From positions 91,832,113-91,896,112 of the forward strand of contig NC_080672.1 in the NCBI RefSeq assembly GCF_030247195.1: a DNA stretch of 64,000 nucleotides. Direction: 5' to 3'. The stretch is from Topomyia yanbarensis (Eukaryota > Arthropoda > Insecta > Diptera > Culicidae). The notes under the pieces were generated by a model. That model did not search any database and was not told the DNA's origin. It saw only the letters and a list, made by a program, of their open reading frames with translations. The position numbers and the translations under genes were made by a program. This document shows positions 10,606 to 22,470 of the stretch, one piece after another; positions within the stretch are counted from its first letter, which is position 1; every line of letters starts with the position of its first letter.

Positions 10606-12930
10606 GGAAAAGGGTCCCAGAAAGATGATCCAGAAAAGTATCTTATTTGGTAAGCTGTAGATTGTAGATGCGGATTTAAACGTGATTTTTTGGAGCGTCG
10701 AGGACCATAATTTAAGATATTTTTTGTAAAGAGTTGTTCGAGAATTAATTTGCATATTTTTTTTTGAATCACTAAATTGCTTGAAGCTGCTCAATACTCC
10801 GTAGTAAGATTTCTGGACGATTTAAAATGCTATTTTGAGGAATAATGGTTTTACTTTGGGCAACGAAAAGCAACCGCAGCGGAGGTGCAATAGTTTCCCT
10901 TAAGGACGAACGAACAACTGCAACAATATTGCACATAAGTTGATTGATTCTCATGAAGATCTTACACACGGTGTAGAAAAAACTGCTTATTTGTTTTCGA
11001 TGTTCGCACCATTGTTTGTTCTTTCTTAAATTCAAACAACATGGCGATTTCACAGAATAACATCACATGATGCTTTTGTCGAACCAACCAATCAATGTAA
11101 CAAAGTTGTTGAATGGCTAATCACTTGTAGTTTTATAGCAATTATGAAGTGGTTGTAAAAGTAGGAAGTGTTGTGCCATCGGTTTTAACGACCGCATGTA
11201 GTAAGTAAAAGAACAATGAAGCTGTAGCTACTGTTTAAGTTCGCTTATCGAATTGTAATGATGGCTATAAAGTTGGAACCATTAGCTATAATGTTTTAAC
11301 GAACCCTAGAAGGTTGGTAAAAGTATGTTGTTGACAGCGAAGGTTTGATTGATCGTAAATTGTTTTAAATTCTCAAAAAAATTAAAATTATTTCGTAGGA
11401 CCTTGAATTTTTTAAAAAAAATTTGTGATGAAATAGTATGGTAGTTTTAGTTCTGGCACCTTCTTCGAACTTGTTTGAAATAAGTTATGTTACTTATTGG
11501 TTTAATGTGGTACAGCTACATATGATACTGTTGAATAGGCTCGTTTCAAATACAATTTAAAAAATAAGCTGAACTTCCAAATAACCCAAATTCTGGATTT
11601 TGCAAACATTATGGTGTAGAGTTTCTAAGTCAGTTTTGTTGATCACAATATTTTTTATTCATATTGTCATATAGACACTAACACATTTGTACATGAAATG
11701 AAAACAAATAAGGTTTAATTTTCGAAATTTTTCAATTTACCAAATAGAAGAGAAACTAGAAGCCAACGTCGAGAAAACTTGCACACTCATCTTGGAAATC
11801 AGTTGGAGATGCTAAGTTTGTGCGAATTGGTGAAGCCATCTTTGAGATTATTGGTTAACATAATCATTTTCGTTCCTGAAGAACTGAGTCGAATGGTATA
11901 TGACATTCAGCAGTGCCTCTCGAGTGTAAGTTAAATGAACGTTTGAGCATGTCCAGTATGTTGGAACTTTTTTTTACCAAAAGTCATGTAAATGCTTCGG
12001 TAATATAGAAACGGTAAATAAGCTGACATTTTTTTTAATTCGCCAAACAATATTTGATTTGGCGAGCGATTTGAAGTTGCGGCAAACAAAGCGATTTTTT
12101 TGTCACTAGCGGAGCTAATGTAATCAGAAAAATGTTCTCAAAGGCGCATTAGAAAGTATTTTTATGGAGGTAACAATGTAGATCTACAGTATTTGAACCT
12201 GATTATCACATCATAATAACTGAAACGATGTTGTTATGATAACGAATCAATGACTTCAGTTTCATATTCAAAAAGGAAAATTATCCGCAATAAAATTCAG
12301 CACACAGTTTTCAATACTATGACCTGAACCACAAACTGTTGCCAAATTTGAGGCTACTATTTAAGAAATAATGTCAACTGCAAAGGTTACGTCCAGTATC
12401 TTCAAATTGACAGTCAGCGCAATCTGCAAAGGAACAGATGCGTAAAACGACGTGAAGCGGTAATTCAAGAAGCAAGAAAAGCATCCCGAGTACCTTTCCA
12501 CCATTGTTGATAACGACATGGATATGTACGAAAATGAGAGAGAAATGAATGACAATCAAGATGCAGCAGGCGATGGATCAAATGTTTCCTTGTCGCGAAG
12601 AAAAGAGCTCTACCCGCCATTACAAATTGCGCGTATGTAGTAGTGGGGAGGCAAACTAAGGGGAGCAGAAGGAAATAATACGTATGACACGCATTCAAAC
12701 TACTTGAAATGGTATAAATACCAGCAAATGTTGTTTATTTATCATTAACGACAATTGGGAATGGATGATTTACGAGTGTCGGTAAATCAATTGTACCTTA
12801 ATTTATCCAAACCAATCTTCCCGAATGAATCGAATTAAATGCACAAATTGAAAACCGTACGGATTACCCACTATTCTATCATATACGCCAGTTCTGCATC
12901 CATTCCCTGACTCATTTGTCACGTTAACTC
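10606..12930. other. AT-rich stretch without recognised genes
   Basis: No frame above about 95 codons and no known motif is visible. The text is AT-rich, with short inverted motifs near 12200-12260 (CATAATAAC / GTTATGATAAC). It probably contains old decayed repeats. The final 60 bp lead into the LINE relic. Confidence 0.4.
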
Positions 12931-12932
12931 AG

Positions 12933-14753
12933 ACGAACACATACAAGATAGACATACAACTAGAGCATAATAATTATTTCGTCGAGCGTCAACTGAAATC
13001 CAAGCCCAAGTCGTTCTGGAAGTATGTTAACGAGCAGCGAAAGGAATCCGGTTTGCCATCTTGTATGTCGTTTAATGGAGTTTTAGGCACCGACACTAAG
13101 GAAATTTGCCAACTGTTCTCCGACAAATTTTCAAGCGTTTTTTCCAACGAGCGCTTGCCACCACAACAAGTCGCTGGCGCCGCTAATTTAACTCCTTCTC
13201 GAGGACGAACCATCAACCGAATTTGTGTCGATAATGCTGCCATTCTTGCAGCAAATGCCAAACTGAAAGCATCTTGTTCCCCAGGTCCAGATGGTGTTCC
13301 CTCGATTTTTGTCAAAAAGTGCATCAGCGGGCTTCTTGAACCACTTCGGCGAGTCTTCGAGCTATCACTCACTACTGGTACATTCCCTTCCTGCTGGAAA
13401 GCAGCGCACATGTTTCCAGTTCATAAAAAAGGAAACAAATCGAACATTGACAATTATCGGGGAATCTCGTGTTTAAGTGCTGTATCAAAACTGTTCGAGC
13501 TGGTTGTGTTAGATCCTATTTTCTTTCACTGCAAACACTACATTGCAGATGACCAACACGGTTTCATGCCTAAACGATCGACAACGACAAACCTGCTCTC
13601 GTTCACAACATATGTAATGGATGGATTCGCTGACGGATTGCAAACCGATGCTATTTATATGGATCTATCTGCGGCCTTCGACAAAATCAACCATGATATC
13701 GCAATAGCGAAGCTGGACAAACTCGGCATTCATGGACAACTTCTGCGCTGGTTTCGTTCCTACCTCGATGGAAGGCAACTCCAAATCAGCATTAAGGACT
13801 GTCTATCTGCACCATTCTTCGCTACATCCGGCATACCACAAGGAAGCCATCTCGGTCCAGTAATATTCCTCCTCTACTTTAATGACGTCAATTTCACATT
13901 ACAAGGACCCCGCCTTTCTTTCGCCGACGACATGAAAATTTTTCAACAAATACGGGATAAAACCGATGCCGAGCTTCTTCAGAGGGATCTGGACAGCTTT
14001 AGCACGTGGTGTGATCAAAACAGAATGGTTTTAAACCCGAGCAAATGCTCAATCGTTACGTTCACGCGGAAACGCCAACCGACTCAGTTTAACTACCATT
14101 TCTTCGGCTCGAGCATTCCAAGACACTCTCACATCAAAGATCTCGGAGTATTCATGGATTCGGCATTAACATTTAAACCACATACGTCATACATCGTGGA
14201 TAAGGCATCACGACAGCTTGGGTTCATCTTCCGAATAGCGAAAAACTTCAGGGACGTATATTGTCTTAAATCGCTTTACTGCGCGTTGGTCCGCTCAACG
14301 TTAGAATATTGTTCAGCTGTTTGGAATCCGTACTACCAGAACGGGATTGACAGAATCGAGGCTGTCCAACGCAGGTTCATACGCTTCGCCCTTCGTCATC
14401 TCCCATGGCGAAACAGATTTCAGCTGCCGAGCTATGAAAACCGTTGCCAGCTTATACACCTCGATACACTCAGCATTCGGAGGGACTGCTCTCGAGCCCT
14501 GTTCGTCTCGGACTTACTCTTTGCCAGAGTGGATTGCCCTACAATCCTCGGACGTCTGGATCTTCAAGCCCGCGTTCGAGCTCTACGTAATAACTCCCTT
14601 CTGCGAGTTCCGTTCAGGAGAACCAACTATGGTTGCCAGAGCGCTGTAACCGGACTCCAACGAATTTTTAACAGTGTGGCGACGGCCTTCGACTTCAACC
14701 GGACGCGGAATGCTATAAAAGCGAAAATGTTGTCAATTTTAAAATGTAATTAG
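12933..14753 (+). CDS. Jockey/I-superfamily LINE reverse transcriptase, 5' truncated
   Basis: The frame is open from upstream of 12933. The first ATG in it is at 13053, giving 566 residues to the stop at 14753. Upstream in-frame sequence (VERQLKSKPKSFWKYVNEQR near 12980-13040) is clearly part of the protein, so translation did not originally start at 13053. From that Met, RT landmarks are SPGPDG (76-81), PVHKKGN (122-128), NYRGISCLS (134-142), the motif A YMDLSAAFD (202-210), SGIPQGSHLGP (259-269) and the catalytic FADD (290-293). These are followed by the thumb and the C-terminal region (IKDLGVFMD, SLYCALVRSTLEYCSAVW, SAVTGLQRIFNSV). The endonuclease and ORF1 are missing through 5' truncation, as is usual for LINEs. 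No stop or frameshift interrupts 600 codons, so it is a young insertion. It ends in a hexamer array at 14799. Activity is unlikely without the endonuclease. Confidence 0.88.
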   Translation, partial: TNTYKIDIQLEHNNYFVERQLKSKPKSFWKYVNEQRKESGLPSCMSFNGVLGTDTKEICQLFSDKFSSVFSNERLPPQQVAGAANLTPSRGRTINRICVDNAAILAANAKLKASCSPGPDGVPSIFVKKCISGLLEPLRRVFELSLTTGTFPSCWKAAHMFPVHKKGNKSNIDNYRGISCLSAVSKLFELVVLDPIFFHCKHYIADDQHGFMPKRSTTTNLLSFTTYVMDGFADGLQTDAIYMDLSAAFDKINHDIAIAKLDKLGIHGQLLRWFRSYLDGRQLQISIKDCLSAPFFATSGIPQGSHLGPVIFLLYFNDVNFTLQGPRLSFADDMKIFQQIRDKTDAELLQRDLDSFSTWCDQNRMVLNPSKCSIVTFTRKRQPTQFNYHFFGSSIPRHSHIKDLGVFMDSALTFKPHTSYIVDKASRQLGFIFRIAKNFRDVYCLKSLYCALVRSTLEYCSAVWNPYYQNGIDRIEAVQRRFIRFALRHLPWRNRFQLPSYENRCQLIHLDTLSIRRDCSRALFVSDLLFARVDCPTILGRLDLQARVRALRNNSLLRVPFRRTNYGCQSAVTGLQRIFNSVATAFDFNRTRNAIKAKMLSILKCN

Positions 14754-14798
14754 TTTAAGCAACCACCATTGGGGCCAAGGGGCTTGTTGGTGAAGGTA
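14754..14798 (+). other. 3' UTR of the Jockey-type LINE
   Basis: This is a very short 3' untranslated segment (ACCATTGGGGCCAAGGGGCT then TTGGTGAAGGTAAT) between the RT stop codon and the hexamer tail. The conserved 3' end together with the simple repeat is presumably the recognition site for target-primed reverse transcription. Confidence 0.6.
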
Positions 14799-15116
14799 AT
14801 AAACATAAACATAAACATAAACATAAACATAAACATAAACATAAACATAAACATAAACATAAACATAAACATAAACATAAACATAAACATAAACATAAAC
14901 ATAAACATAAACATAAACATAAACATAAACATAAACATAAACATAAACATAAACATAAACATAAACATAAACATAAACATAAACATAAACATAAACATAA
15001 ACATAAACATAAACATAAACATAAACATAAACATAAACATAAACATAAACATAAACATAAACATAAACATAAACATAAACATAAACATAAACATAAACAT
15101 AAACATAAACATAAAC
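14799..15116 (+). repeat. (ATAAAC)n array, 53 copies, LINE 3' tail
   Basis: A hexamer repeats without visible interruption for about 318 bp, directly after the LINE 3' UTR. Many LINEs end in short tandem repeats instead of poly(A); the perfect homogeneity suggests recent insertion or later slippage expansion. All six frames are open here (for example poly Asn-Ile and poly Met-Phe), so the long frames over this stretch are artefacts. Confidence 0.95.
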
Positions 15117-15770
15117 AATAATTGTACACTAGTATACTAAAAACTACAATTATTCCGAAACGACCACCAATAGACTTTTACATTTATTTAATTAGTCTAT
15201 GCACGATGACGAAGTCGACCGATAAATCGACATACAATGCCCTCACTGCTCGCCGTGTTCACCAACACTGCCACTAAACTGTTGAACAATGTTTGCAAAC
15301 ACGCAAAAGATCGTTAGTTAGGGCTGGTGCGGAGTACGAAAAAACACAAAACATAAAAGGCCCATAAGCCCTCTCGGTCTTCTCGATTCACCACTATCGA
15401 GGCGTAATGCAATAACGATTTTAAAGCAATTGTCACAAACTACGTGGCTGGTTGATGGAACGATGGTATCAGGACACAGTTTGTCCTGTACACGAAATGG
15501 GGTAACACTAACTTCTCAGCTCTTAAGATATAGAAACGAAGTGTCTTATACAAAATTGAAGAACACACAATTTTCAGTAGTTCTTCTGATTCTAGCGCAT
15601 ATCCTATCTCTCTTCGTTGAGAAGTTAGAGTTGGTTTCGATAATTGTGGAACTACCGTTTTTCACCAAAAGATGACGCATATTTTGTACTTCTTGATATA
15701 TTGTTCAGATAAACCTAGCAATAATTTAGTTTAAAAGTAAAATTGGTAGGTATAATTCACCACTATGATC
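15117..15770. other. Unassigned sequence
   Basis: No gene is supported. A modest plus-strand frame at 15430-15675 has no recognised motif. Confidence 0.4.
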
Positions 15771-15771
15771 T

Positions 15772-15977
15772 GTTAATCCAGTGCCAGCTTCCGTCAACGT
15801 TCCGTCAGGATAAGTTTAATACTTTTCTCTTGTGCCCGTTCAAACGTGCCATACGTCAAGACGTTCCGTGCCGTTGATGTTGTGTGTGAATGCTTCCATT
15901 TAACAGCATGTAACTATTCTTGACTTTACGTACCGGTGACGGAAGCCTGATGTATCGTGTGAATCGTACTTAATACG
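15772..15977 (+). mobile_element. MITE, TTAA-ended, copy 1 (left end damaged)
   Basis: The interior CAGCTTCCGTCAACG, CGTTCCGTCAGGATAAGTTT, TTGATGTTGTGTGTGAATGC and CCGGTGACGGAAGCCTGATG, and the right end GTGTGAATCGTACTTAA, match the element at 19963-20198. The left terminal block seen in the other copy is deleted here, though a TTAA remains at the left edge. Non-coding. Confidence 0.75.
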
Positions 15978-18524
15978 CAGTCTACACGCCACACACTAAC
16001 TAAAATTCAGTACTTTTGACTCAATCTCGTGGTATCGTGCAGGAAGGTAAAATTAGGTAAACCGTGTTGAAGGTAATTTCCAGTTAACTACGGCAAAAAT
16101 AATAACTCAACCTTGAGTTTAATTTACTTAAATTTAAGTTGAATTTACCTAATTTTGAGTGTACCCCAAACAACTTACAAGTACATTACTGCACGGAAGA
16201 CCTCGATTGAGTCTGATCTCTCGTTTTGTTTTTGACAACACTAATAAGTGCGAAAGCGACGCACAGCTCAAAAGTACCTAAATTTAAGTTAAAAGAACTT
16301 ATTCTGTAGGTTATTTCATGGTTGCGTGTACAGACGATGAGGAAAAGGTGACAAACCTCGCAATCTGTCTATCCCAATAAATACATAGAACAAATCACAC
16401 CACGCACTCTGCTGCCACGTGTTTACCATAAAAATTTTGAGTTCTAATTTTTTGTTTACACCACTTTGTTGATGGTACCCCCTCACCACGCTTAAACTCG
16501 ATTTATTAGCGCCAAAACGTGTTGAGTCGGGTTCGAGCTCGGTATGTGCGGACATGAAACTCGCGCCGGGCTGCTGCGTGATATGTTAGAAAATTTAAAG
16601 GAACGGGAAAAGGTTTAACAACCGGACTCAAGGTTAGGCTAGGGGGAAGACAAACGAACACCGGCCGGCACAGCAGCAGCAGCAGTAAGGTTCCCCTCTT
16701 TCTCACTTCCTCTTTGTCATTCTATTTCTTTCGGTACATAAGTAGTATGTACTACTACGCCTTTGGAACTGGTTAATTTTTGGCGAGGTCGATGGCAGTA
16801 AACATTACCAAAGAGGAACACGAGAGCGACCGAACTGTTCCTGAACAAATTCTGCAGTGCTGCTTCCAAAAAATACTTCGTATTTTGAATCGGCCGCTGT
16901 TAGTACGAGAACATACTTTCGAATATGTGTTGGTGCATGGTCATTGATCATAGCGAAGAAGTGGTTATTACACTCCGGCTTTATCGTGCCAAAATTGGTT
17001 GGAACAGAATTGAGCAGCAAGTTTGGGCAGTATAAAAAACTGGGTTCAGCTAAATGAGATTCATCAAGTTGTTTTATATGGGTCGATGAGTGGCAAAATA
17101 GAGCCAAGCAGTGCGCACTGAAGCATTAAACGGAATATTATAAACCAGATTAAGCATCCAGGTACACGAAAATTTATGAGTATCATAAATATATTTATGA
17201 TTATTGATGTTCTTGCGACTTGTAATCGTGTCCTTCTTTGATGCATGTATTGAATCGAAGATATGTACATCAACATCCCAGTAATTGGCATCCAAAATAG
17301 CATTATACTCGGGAAAATGAGAATACAAATTCATAAAAATCTCCTAATATTACCGAATTAGCCGAGTTTTTTTTACGTTTCTAAAGCAGTACCGCGACAA
17401 AAATTACATTTTTAGTATACAGAACATATTTTTTCCGTAACGTAGCGTAACGTAACGCATCTTCCATATGTTTCCTCAAATTCGAAAGCTTTGTTTAAAA
17501 TTCTAGTAATGTTAAGATTTTTAAACAATTTCATCTGAACTCATCTGCTGTACGGTGAAATCGTTCTGAAATTGAGTATTGTTGTTCTCGGCCCGATCAT
17601 TGTACTACGATTTGGCTTAAATGCTTCAATCATTTCCATTTTAGCTCATTAAAACAATTTACACAATATTTTACGTTTAAGGATTTAATTCACACAATAA
17701 AATATTTCATTTCGAGATTTTTCTAAAAAGTAAATCCACTGTTAATAAAAAAACTCCATTTACATGCTATTATGACAGATGTCGCAGTTTATTCTTAGCG
17801 TACCACTGCAAATGTAGGGCTCGCGATCAGAACCCAATTATACAATGGCAGTAATGGTACAAATTACTGTCTACATACTATAATTAATAACTCGTTTTTC
17901 AGTTAAGGGATTTCTGTGCAACTGCTATACCTGTTTTGTTTATTGTATTGTTTTTTTTATATCAACAAGTTATGAATCGAAGTACGTGATCAATTTCATC
18001 GGAAGTAATTATTGTCGACAAAAATCAACGGAGAAAACCCACAATCAAATACTGGATGCTAGTTTCGGGCGAAGAGGTGTATGTATGTACATACTTCCTT
18101 TATGAATCAGTACAATACAACAAGCTAGCAACCAGCGGTAACCACGGTGGGTAATAGTAAGAAGAATCATACCGGAAAGCGGTTGATATATGATCGCGTA
18201 AAGATGAGCAATCATGATTCCAGAAATGCTTCAAGCGAAGCAACCGTCCACCGATATGATTTGCGTAGACTATACAACGCGTGTGTATGGCGGAAAACGG
18301 CGGAATTTTGTTTTGTATACAACACTTTATACATATCACATATCACGCTATACTCCGCTGTTGGTTGCTATAAAACGAGTTTTTTGCTCATGTATTCTTT
18401 TCAGCTCAACCACCGACCACGATGTTTTGATACGGAGCTTCCTTTAGTTTCACTAGAAAGGGGGAATGTAGGGCTATTACTGGCAGTGTTGCAAGACAGA
18501 GCAATTGTATAGAATTCGCTCAAA
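15978..18524. other. Unassigned sequence with a possible TTAAATTTAAG MITE
   Basis: At about 16040-16300 the motifs TTGAGTTTAATTTAC, AAATTTAAGTTGAATTTA and CCTAAATTTAAGTTAAAAG recur in both orientations, as in a decayed hairpin MITE. No frame with recognisable protein content is present. The plus-strand frame at 18147-18512 (121 codons) has no family signature, and I treat it as chance. Confidence 0.35.
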
Positions 18525-18600
18525 CTTTCAAGATTTTTTTTCGAGGCCTGGAGGGCCGAGTCTTATGTACCAATCGACTCAACTCGACGATTTGTGATAA
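18525..18600 (+). mobile_element. Short fragment of the GAGGCCCGGAGGGCCGAGT repeat
   Basis: TCGAGGCCTGGAGGGCCGAG then TCAACTCGACGA matches the beginning of the interspersed repeat at 51426 and 52540, where the same block is followed by CGAGATCG. Only about 75 bp is preserved here. Confidence 0.6.
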
Positions 18601-18640
18601 TGTTTCTTTTTTATCGAGGGGGAATATTCAAAAGAGACCA

Positions 18641-19176
18641 CCACCGGTGGTTTAGTGGTAAGCATGACCGCCGCTCGTTCCAGTTGGTCTGGGTTCAATC
18701 CCAGCCGAGGTCGTTGAGATTTTTCTGAAGTGACAAAATCTGTGGTCACGTCTTCCTTCGGAAGGGAAGTAAAGCCGTTGCTCCCCGGTCCATGAGTGTT
18801 TGATGGATTGATATTTAGTCCAGATAGTAGAGTCCCCTCTATGGCGTCGGTAATGAAGAAGTAGAATCCACCTTCTATACTTACTAACAAATATTCTCCT
18901 CCCGTGATACTTGTGGAGTGCGCAGTAGTATATACAGTCTCTAGCAAAAGCAAGTATCGGACTAACATTGCTTCGCTTTCCTTCCGCGATCTACGTTCGG
19001 GTCTGGCCGGAGGCGGTATTGATCAATAAACGCTTTAGGATTACCAGGAGTTGCACATTGAAAGATGTTTCGCGGCTCCCAAGCATACCTATCTACTGAT
19101 TCCCTGTGCAACTTCAGCTAGTCCAGATCGATAACGGAGTAGCAGCCAGGGGTGGTCGCACAAGCTCAAGCTCAAG
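18641..19176 (+). mobile_element. tRNA-headed SINE type B, full length
   Basis: The head is tRNA-like with an internal pol III A box (GGTGGTTTAGTGGTAAGC) and B box (GGGTTCAATCCCAG). It is followed by a tRNA-unrelated body of about 450 bp (TGTGGTCACGTCTTCC, GGAGTGCGCAGTAG, GTATCGGACTAACATT, TTACCAGGAGTTGCACATTG, GGGGTGGTCGCACAAG) and ends in an AGCTCAAG repeat instead of poly(A). Such SINEs are moved by LINE proteins in trans. Other copies are at 53165-53700 (full, minus), 36269-36530, 39600-40004 and 45368-45614 (5' truncated), and 10487-10605 (fragment). The exact published family name is not assigned here. Confidence 0.82.
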
Positions 19177-19707
19177 AAAACCTGCACACCAAAAAAATCT
19201 GAATTTTATCGTTGACGTAATTGCAAACATGACACAATTCAACAAACCGTAATTTAGGAAATGACGTAACATTACCGTGTTCCGTTTAATTTTACATGGA
19301 ACATATACTTTACATGCGCAATGACATAAAATTGCAAACGTCAAAACTAAGTCATTTTTGACGCTCGTATATGTCAGGGTCATGAGACATAAATTTACAC
19401 TATTTTTTCTAGGTGTGTGTGTACAGTGGTACGTGCATTCTACTAAGACATCAGCTCGCGTGTATATTGTGAAAAAGTGATGCCAGAACATATTTCATTT
19501 TTCTTTCTACACTAGAATAGTCAATGAAAAATTCTAAATTGTCTGGATGGAGTTGGATCACTTATCGGTGTAAAAGTTTTTATTCGCGCGAACCTACTGA
19601 CAGCTAATTTACGAACTTATAATCATCGGATCGATCTGAAACATATCTCGGAAAATGAGAACCGAAATAAATAACTCTAAGCAGCGGCGTAGCCGAAATG
19701 AATTTAA
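19177..19707. other. Unassigned sequence
   Basis: A minus-strand frame (19114-19491) overlaps the SINE end and has no recognised motif. Nothing further is supported. Confidence 0.4.
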
Positions 19708-21298
19708 TTATTTGTAAACGTAAATCATTAACAGGCCGCAATCGGCCCCAATAATGATGTCCTTATCTGCAAATTCTTCAAAAAAAATCAAAAATCTTGT
19801 GCTTATCACATTACGAGTCAAATTAAAGTTGAGCAGGTGTGTCACATGATTAAAAGTTCGTTGTAATCCTGTGATGGCCGTATTCGATATATGAAAAGAC
19901 CGCAGAAGAGGAACTCTCAAAAGATTATTGCTGCTCAACGCCCTATTTCTAGCTTGGACGGTTAAGGACGATTCAGACGATACATCAGCTTCCCGGCAAC
20001 GTCAATGGAACGTCACCGTTCCGTCAGGATAAGTTTAATACTTTTATCTTGTGCCCGTTCACACGTGCCGTACGTCAAAACGTTCGTGCCGTTGATGTTG
20101 TGTGTGAATGCTTCAACTGCATGTAACTAATCTTGACGTTCCGTTGACGTTCTTTACCGGTGACGAAAGCCTGATATATCGTGTGAATCGTACTTTACTC
20201 GTTCGATCAAGGCTGGAGAATCAATGTGCACTAACAACAGATCGGCGACAACTAGAGCTCTTGATGTGTCTCTGCGATGTTGGGGCGTCGAGTTGAATTA
20301 GTTGGCAGCGGCTCTCGTAGCTAGGTAGTCGAATACGATCCCGCCAGGGTAGCTGTCTCAGAGCGGTTCGTATAACCTGTTGGATACCTTCAATTCAGTC
20401 ACAGTCGCCGAACAATACTCGAGGGATGACCGGGCTAGGGAACAGTACAGACTCTTTAAACAGTATATATCCGTGAATAATTTAGCAGCAAAGAAGATGA
20501 ACCCTAGGTTTCGTGATGCCCGACCAATAACATATGAGACGTGTTGCTTGAAAATGAGTTTGGAATCTAACATCACTCCAAGATCCTTCACAGAACATTC
20601 TCGCGGAATAAGCAGTCCTGAGAATGTAGTCGAAATTAATCGATTCTCTTTTCCTCGAGAAGGTAATCGCAGATCATTTTGCGGGATTTCGAACCACTCG
20701 ACACACTCGATACACCACTCGCTCAAGACTAATTCGAAAAACGTTGATACATCCCAAAATTGTCTGCGTTCTTGTACCTCTTTCTTATGAGCTAGAAGCA
20801 CAAAAACTAATTTCCATAACGATGGAAACGTTGTGGAGGCAAACGATAACTCGAATAACCGACGAAGTGGTTCGGCAAAGCCGGGAATACATTTTTTGAA
20901 AAGTACGGTCAGAATACCATCCGGAACCGGAAGAGGACGATGATTTAAGCTTGGATGCTGCTGAGATAATATGCAAATTATTTACATGATGCTCATTTAT
21001 CGAGCGTTCAAGTTGAGGTACACTACTGGTGGCCATGGCGATCCGGTCCGTCGATAAGGTTTTTGCAAAAAAAAACAGAAGACAAACAATTTACAAATAC
21101 CTTGTGAATCATTTCCGACTGAAGCTGAGACTCATCGAAATCAGGATAAAAATATCCCCTTTGAGCTGGTTGCCATTTTATTGTGGGTAGATTATAATCG
21201 CCTAGGACAATAATTTCATCAGCAGGTTGCACCATCGCAACGATGGAGGCTGACTGCGAATGCACATCAATCAACGAGGTTTCGTGTATCATGCCCAA
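19708..21298 (-). pseudogene. Jockey-type LINE relic with MITE insertion
   Basis: On the minus strand, from 21298 downwards: an endonuclease fragment (IIVLGDYNLPTIKW near 21210-21170), the RT entrance (SAASKLKSSSSSGSG near 20950, where SPGPDG is expected), AHKKE near 20790, then a jump to the thumb (SVKDLGVMLDSKLIFKQHVS, GRASRNLGFIF, CLKSLYCSLARSSLEYCSA near 20600-20400). Then come LPWRDRIRLPSYESRCQLI (near 20330-20270), a MITE insertion, and the C-terminus (NNLLRVPLLRSF ... NTAITGLQRTFN near 19930-19850). It is a related but older element than 12933-14753. The palm with motif A and the ADD box is deleted, and several frame changes are present. Confidence 0.82.
19963..20198. mobile_element. 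MITE, TTAA-ended, copy 2, inserted in LINE relic
   Basis: The left end TTAAGGACGATTCAGACGAT and the right end, read inward, TAAAGTACGATTCACACGAT form inverted termini of about 50 bp that also share CATCAG.CTT and AACGTCAA.GGAACGTCA. Upstream and downstream sequence belongs to one LINE protein, which proves that this is an insertion. TTAA at or near both edges, also seen at the right edge of copy 1, suggests a piggyBac-type target; this is inference. Confidence 0.78.
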
Positions 21299-22343
21299 CT
21301 TTTTTCTAGTGCATGTAGGGTTTCAAAACAATTTTTTCTTGAAAACGGTGGGGTCAAGCAACACGAAAAGCAATTTTTCATAAAGATAGGTGCTTGAAAC
21401 TGCTCAACTTTTACCTTCCAATGCTCAATACAATTCTCCTAAAATATTTACAATAGTCCAATTGCGTGGAAAACTTAGCCAAAGACAGTCTAAATTGATA
21501 GGTTCTATCAGTTTTCAATAATATTGCAACATAACGAAGATATATGAAAAAGTCGTTTTCAGTTGTCAACGTGAACTGTCACTGGCAGCACTGCTTTATC
21601 GGAATCCAATCAGACTAATTGCAATATCTTCAGTTCTAGAGCTGATCTTGGTAACTGTTAGTACTCAAATGATTTGAGGATTTTTTTTCGTTGATCCAGT
21701 TTTCAATGAGTGCGATAATGTCGTAGCAATGATCGGAGTAAGACAGGTGGTGAGCGACAGCGCAGGTATTCACGCCACCAACGTTCTGGTAATATATTTG
21801 CACCGGCAACGAAACTACACTATTGCGTTGTCTGGAAAGTAGATTGCTATGGGGAAATATGACCGACTCTTCAATTAATGAATACTTGCCTGAATGTATA
21901 GGATGGAAGCCCCCTCTCCATTTCCAGACACAGGGCCGGGGTGACTGATGACGCTGGCTGCGAGAGCCAAGAGGATATTATAGGGGTTACTCCCCTAAAC
22001 CCCAAACCAAAATTAATTGAATTGAAGAAACAAATTTATTGATACTGACTAATTTAATTTAATACTACAGTAATAATTGCTTGATCAGTACATTGAGAAC
22101 CTATTATTTTAAACATCATGAGGACTTTTGAAAAATTGTGAAAATTGGATACCACAGTAGGAATCTAATAGTTGTCAAATTACATCAATATCAATTACCT
22201 GCATGTTTTGAAACTAATCATGATCCTAACAATTCCAATCATGTAGAGCTCACTTTTCAGGGGATGTATCGAAATGTGGATCAATTTATTGAGCAGGAAG
22301 CGAAGTTGGAATAGGTTGAATGTTCATGAAATTTCTTTTTTTA
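21299..22343. other. Unassigned sequence
   Basis: No coding frame or repeat end is supported. A distinctive GC-richer patch (AGGGGTTACTCCCCTAAACC near 21990) is present but was not matched to anything else in the window. Confidence 0.4.
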
Positions 22344-22344
22344 T

Positions 22345-22470
22345 ATCCTCTTTTTCGGCTTAGAAAAATCTTTTAAGAAAAATTTCTAAACCTATGTGCG
22401 GGGTCGGGAATGAATCCCAGGTGAGCTGCGTACAAGGCAATCAGTTTACCAACTAGACTATGCCCACCCT
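22345..22470 (-). mobile_element. tRNA-headed SINE type A, copy 1
   Basis: Read on the minus strand: GGGTGGGCATAGTCTAGTTG (A box region), AAACTGATTGCCTTGTACGC, GGGATTCATTCCCGACCCCG (B box region) and a short body. The 3' part is diverged or truncated. The family is best seen at 35318-35486. Confidence 0.75.

Noticed and set aside
14750..15140. Four long open frames (poly Met-Phe, Cys-Leu, Asn-Ile)
   Set aside because: They are translations of the (ATAAAC)n hexamer array, which is open in several frames by construction.
20380..20790. 136-codon plus-strand frame
   Set aside because: It is antisense to the Jockey-type LINE thumb region, which is recognisable on the minus strand.
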